16,778 nt of DNA from CAZZKF01 sp964654995 (GTDB lineage: Bacteria > Pseudomonadota > Alphaproteobacteria > CAZZKF01). Shown piece by piece: positions 15,365 through 16,778 of the stretch. The first letter of the stretch is position 1, and every line of letters begins with the position of its first letter. Under the pieces are notes generated by a model. That model was not told the origin of the DNA and did not search any database. It worked only from the letters and a program-made list of their open reading frames with translations. The stretch lies in assembly GCA_964654995.1 (NCBI GenBank), contig CAZZKF010000056.1:1-16778 (forward strand). Direction: 5' to 3'. The translations under genes and the position numbers were made by a program.

Positions 15365-16528
15365 TCAGATGTCTGCCAGAACCCCGGCCATGTCCTGCAG
15401 GCTGATGGCCTCGACGCCTTGCGCCATCGGGTAGCGTTCGTCCCCGGGGTACACGATGAAACAGCGCGCGGGCTTCAGGTCCGCCCGCGCATGGTGAAAT
15501 CCTTTTTCGAGCTTCGGGGCGAGGGCGCGCTTGATTTCGATGGCCCAGAGCTCGTGGCCGGGCATGTCCAGAACCAGATCGACTTCGGCACCGGCGGCGG
15601 TCCGGTAGAAAAAGGCGTTTGTACGCTCGGGCGCAACCCGCAACAGGTTTTCTGCGACGAAACCCTCCCAGCTTGCGCCTGCCACCGGGTGGCCGAGCAC
15701 GGCTTCCCGATCGTCCAGACCAAGCAGGGCATGGACGATGCCGCTATCGCGCACATAGACCTTTGGCGATTTCACCAGCCGCTTTCCGACATTGGCATGA
15801 AAGGGTGCAAGCCGGCGCACCAGAAGAAGATCGACCAGAAGGTCGAGATAGTGGGCGACGGTCTTGCCATCGACACCGAGCGCGCGGGCAAGTTGCGCTG
15901 CATTCAGCGTGCTGCCTTGTACATGGGCGAGCATCGTCCAGAAACGGCGCAATGTTTCGGCCGGAATACGTGGACCCAACTGCGGGATATCGCGTTCCAG
16001 ATAGGTGCGGATGAAATTCTCGCGCCAGATGGCGCTGGCCTTATCCGTGGCGGCCAGGAAGCTGTCGGGAAAGCCGCCGCGAATCCACAGCCGGTCACGC
16101 TGAGCGCCATCGACTTCGAGCACGTCGAACGGCCCCAGCTCGATATAGGCAATGCGCCCGGCCAGACTTTCACCCGATTGTCTGAGCAAATCAACGGATG
16201 CCGAGCCGAGCAACAGAAATCTTCCCGCCCCGAGATGACGCCGCCGTCCCGCGTCGATCAGGCCACGCAGGACTTCGAACAGTGCCGGCACACGCTGCAC
16301 TTCATCAAGGATCACCAACTTGTCTTCGTGGCCGGAAAGATAAAGCGCAGCATCGGCGAGCTTCTCTCGATCGGAGGGAGACTCGAGGTCGAGATAGACG
16401 CTCGGCCGTTCCGCGGCAATCTGCTGGGCGAGCGTGGTCTTCCCCGCCTGTCTTGGACCGAGGACACACACGGCCGGAAACTGATCCAGCCGGTCGCAAA
16501 CGACCCGTTGTTGCCGACGCGATATCAT
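15365..16528 (-). CDS. AAA_14/DUF4143 family ATPase
   Basis: A 387-residue ATPase of the AAA_14/DUF4143 type, widespread and of poorly known role. Walker A is GPRQAGKTT (24-32), Walker B is LVILDE (71-76), and a sensor-like stretch FLLLGSAS follows (about 104-111). The middle has a winged-helix-like region (AQLARALGVDGKTVAHYLDLL). The C-terminus has E315-V-D317 and E331-I-K333, spaced like a PD-(D/E)xK nuclease core (AEVDLVLD then ELWAIEIK), typical of DUF4143. The ATG at 16528 directly follows AAGG, leaving no normal spacer, and the promoter fits a leaderless or very short message. A lone gene converging on the HxxHV gene with a 16-bp gap; probably accessory. Confidence 0.92.
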   Translation of the reverse strand: MISRRQQRVVCDRLDQFPAVCVLGPRQAGKTTLAQQIAAERPSVYLDLESPSDREKLADAALYLSGHEDKLVILDEVQRVPALFEVLRGLIDAGRRRHLGAGRFLLLGSASVDLLRQSGESLAGRIAYIELGPFDVLEVDGAQRDRLWIRGGFPDSFLAATDKASAIWRENFIRTYLERDIPQLGPRIPAETLRRFWTMLAHVQGSTLNAAQLARALGVDGKTVAHYLDLLVDLLLVRRLAPFHANVGKRLVKSPKVYVRDSGIVHALLGLDDREAVLGHPVAGASWEGFVAENLLRVAPERTNAFFYRTAAGAEVDLVLDMPGHELWAIEIKRALAPKLEKGFHHARADLKPARCFIVYPGDERYPMAQGVEAISLQDMAGVLADI

Positions 16529-16567
16529 CCTTGTAATTATGGATATATTTTCCAGAAATACAAGGAT
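16527..16567 (-). promoter_or_regulatory. Promoter and flanking inverted repeat at AAA_14 ATPase start
   Basis: On the minus strand TTGTAT (complement of 16558-16563) and CATAAT (complement of 16536-16541) are 16 nt apart, with CATAAT one base off the -10 consensus. Transcription would begin at or next to the ATG. ATCCTTGTA (16527-16535) and TACAAGGAT (16559-16567) are perfect 9-bp inverted arms with a 23-nt gap. One arm covers the -35 element and the other the AAGG plus part of the start codon. Confidence 0.5.
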
Positions 16568-16710
16568 AAACGGAGGGCCGACTCGGTGGTCCGTGAAAAT
16601 CCCGTACAGGGACGCCGAATTGCAGCGGGAACAGGCAGACCTCGGCCATCCATTCGTGGATTATATCGGCGCATCGGGCCCGTGGTCGGGACAGGGCATG
16701 GGTGCCCCGA
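16529..16710. other. Spacer with no supported gene
   Basis: Outside the promoter described above I see no convincing gene in this stretch. Open frames on both strands are short, with no good ribosome site or recognisable motif. GGGCA (16694-16698) and TGCCC (16703-16707) form a small hairpin just after the putative minus-strand stop at 16711, with no T-run. Confidence 0.4.
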
Positions 16711-16778
16711 TCATGTTGCCTTCGCGGGCCTGCGCAGCACCGCGATAAAGGCGGCGACGGCGCGCTCCAGCGGGCCGT
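16711..16778 (-). CDS. Possible 3' end of a minus-strand gene, cut by window edge
   Basis: On the minus strand one frame reads into a stop at 16711-16713, giving the C-terminal residues GPLERAVAAFIAVLRRPAKA and T. The amphipathic helix-like composition (AVAAFIAVLRR) resembles the end of a helical domain such as those closing LysR-type effector domains, but 21 residues are too few for identification. Sequence beyond the window would settle it. Confidence 0.3.
   Translation of the reverse strand, partial: GPLERAVAAFIAVLRRPAKAT

Noticed and set aside
16539..16748. Plus-strand frame of 69 codons after the ATPase
   Set aside because: Starts inside the ATPase promoter dyad, no ribosome site, no recognisable motif.

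Overview
This is a GC-rich, densely packed chromosomal window, most likely from an alphaproteobacterium. The reasons are the high GC content, a LiuR-type MerR regulator at the head of a two-acyl-CoA-dehydrogenase/thiolase/FadJ operon, and the core-gene set (bioB, yajQ, ccdA, tusA, yjbQ). The order is not certain. No rRNA, tRNA, CRISPR array, transposase or prophage gene was seen.

Left part (1-4380): a truncated methylcrotonyl-CoA carboxylase carboxyltransferase gene (mccB, minus strand, running off the left edge) is divergent from a LysR-type regulator. Convergent to the regulator is a minus-strand pair, a DUF2889-type gene overlapping biotin synthase (bioB) by ATGA. A spacer of about 280 bp with dyad symmetries follows, then a 74-residue protein of unknown function. 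MccB belongs to a biotin-dependent enzyme, so bioB nearby makes physiological sense, although the genes are not one transcript.

Middle part (4392-6620): yajQ and ccdA are on the minus strand, tusA diverges from ccdA, and a small Mpo1-like (DUF962) membrane protein converges on tusA with stop codons overlapping at TTAA. CcdA (thiol/disulfide electron transfer across the membrane) and TusA (sulfur carrier) share a redox/sulfur theme.

Right-centre (6621-14650): a perfect 26-bp palindrome precedes a fatty-acid or branched-chain acyl-CoA oxidation operon: MerR/LiuR-like regulator, AidB-like acyl-CoA dehydrogenase (ATGA-coupled), DmdC-like long acyl-CoA dehydrogenase with a C-terminal extension, thiolase, and a FadJ-like enoyl-CoA hydratase/3-hydroxyacyl-CoA dehydrogenase. 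Together these cover every step of beta-oxidation after CoA activation. A YjbQ-family gene follows.

Right end (14710-16778): a secreted protein of unknown function carries three HxxHV motifs, a gap-free 50-residue internal repeat and a calcium-loop-like segment. I consider it the most interesting unknown here. A solitary AAA_14/DUF4143 ATPase follows on the minus strand. Its start codon and promoter lie inside a 9-bp inverted repeat in an AT-rich patch. The last 250 bp hold no convincing complete gene, only a possible 3' end of a minus-strand gene.
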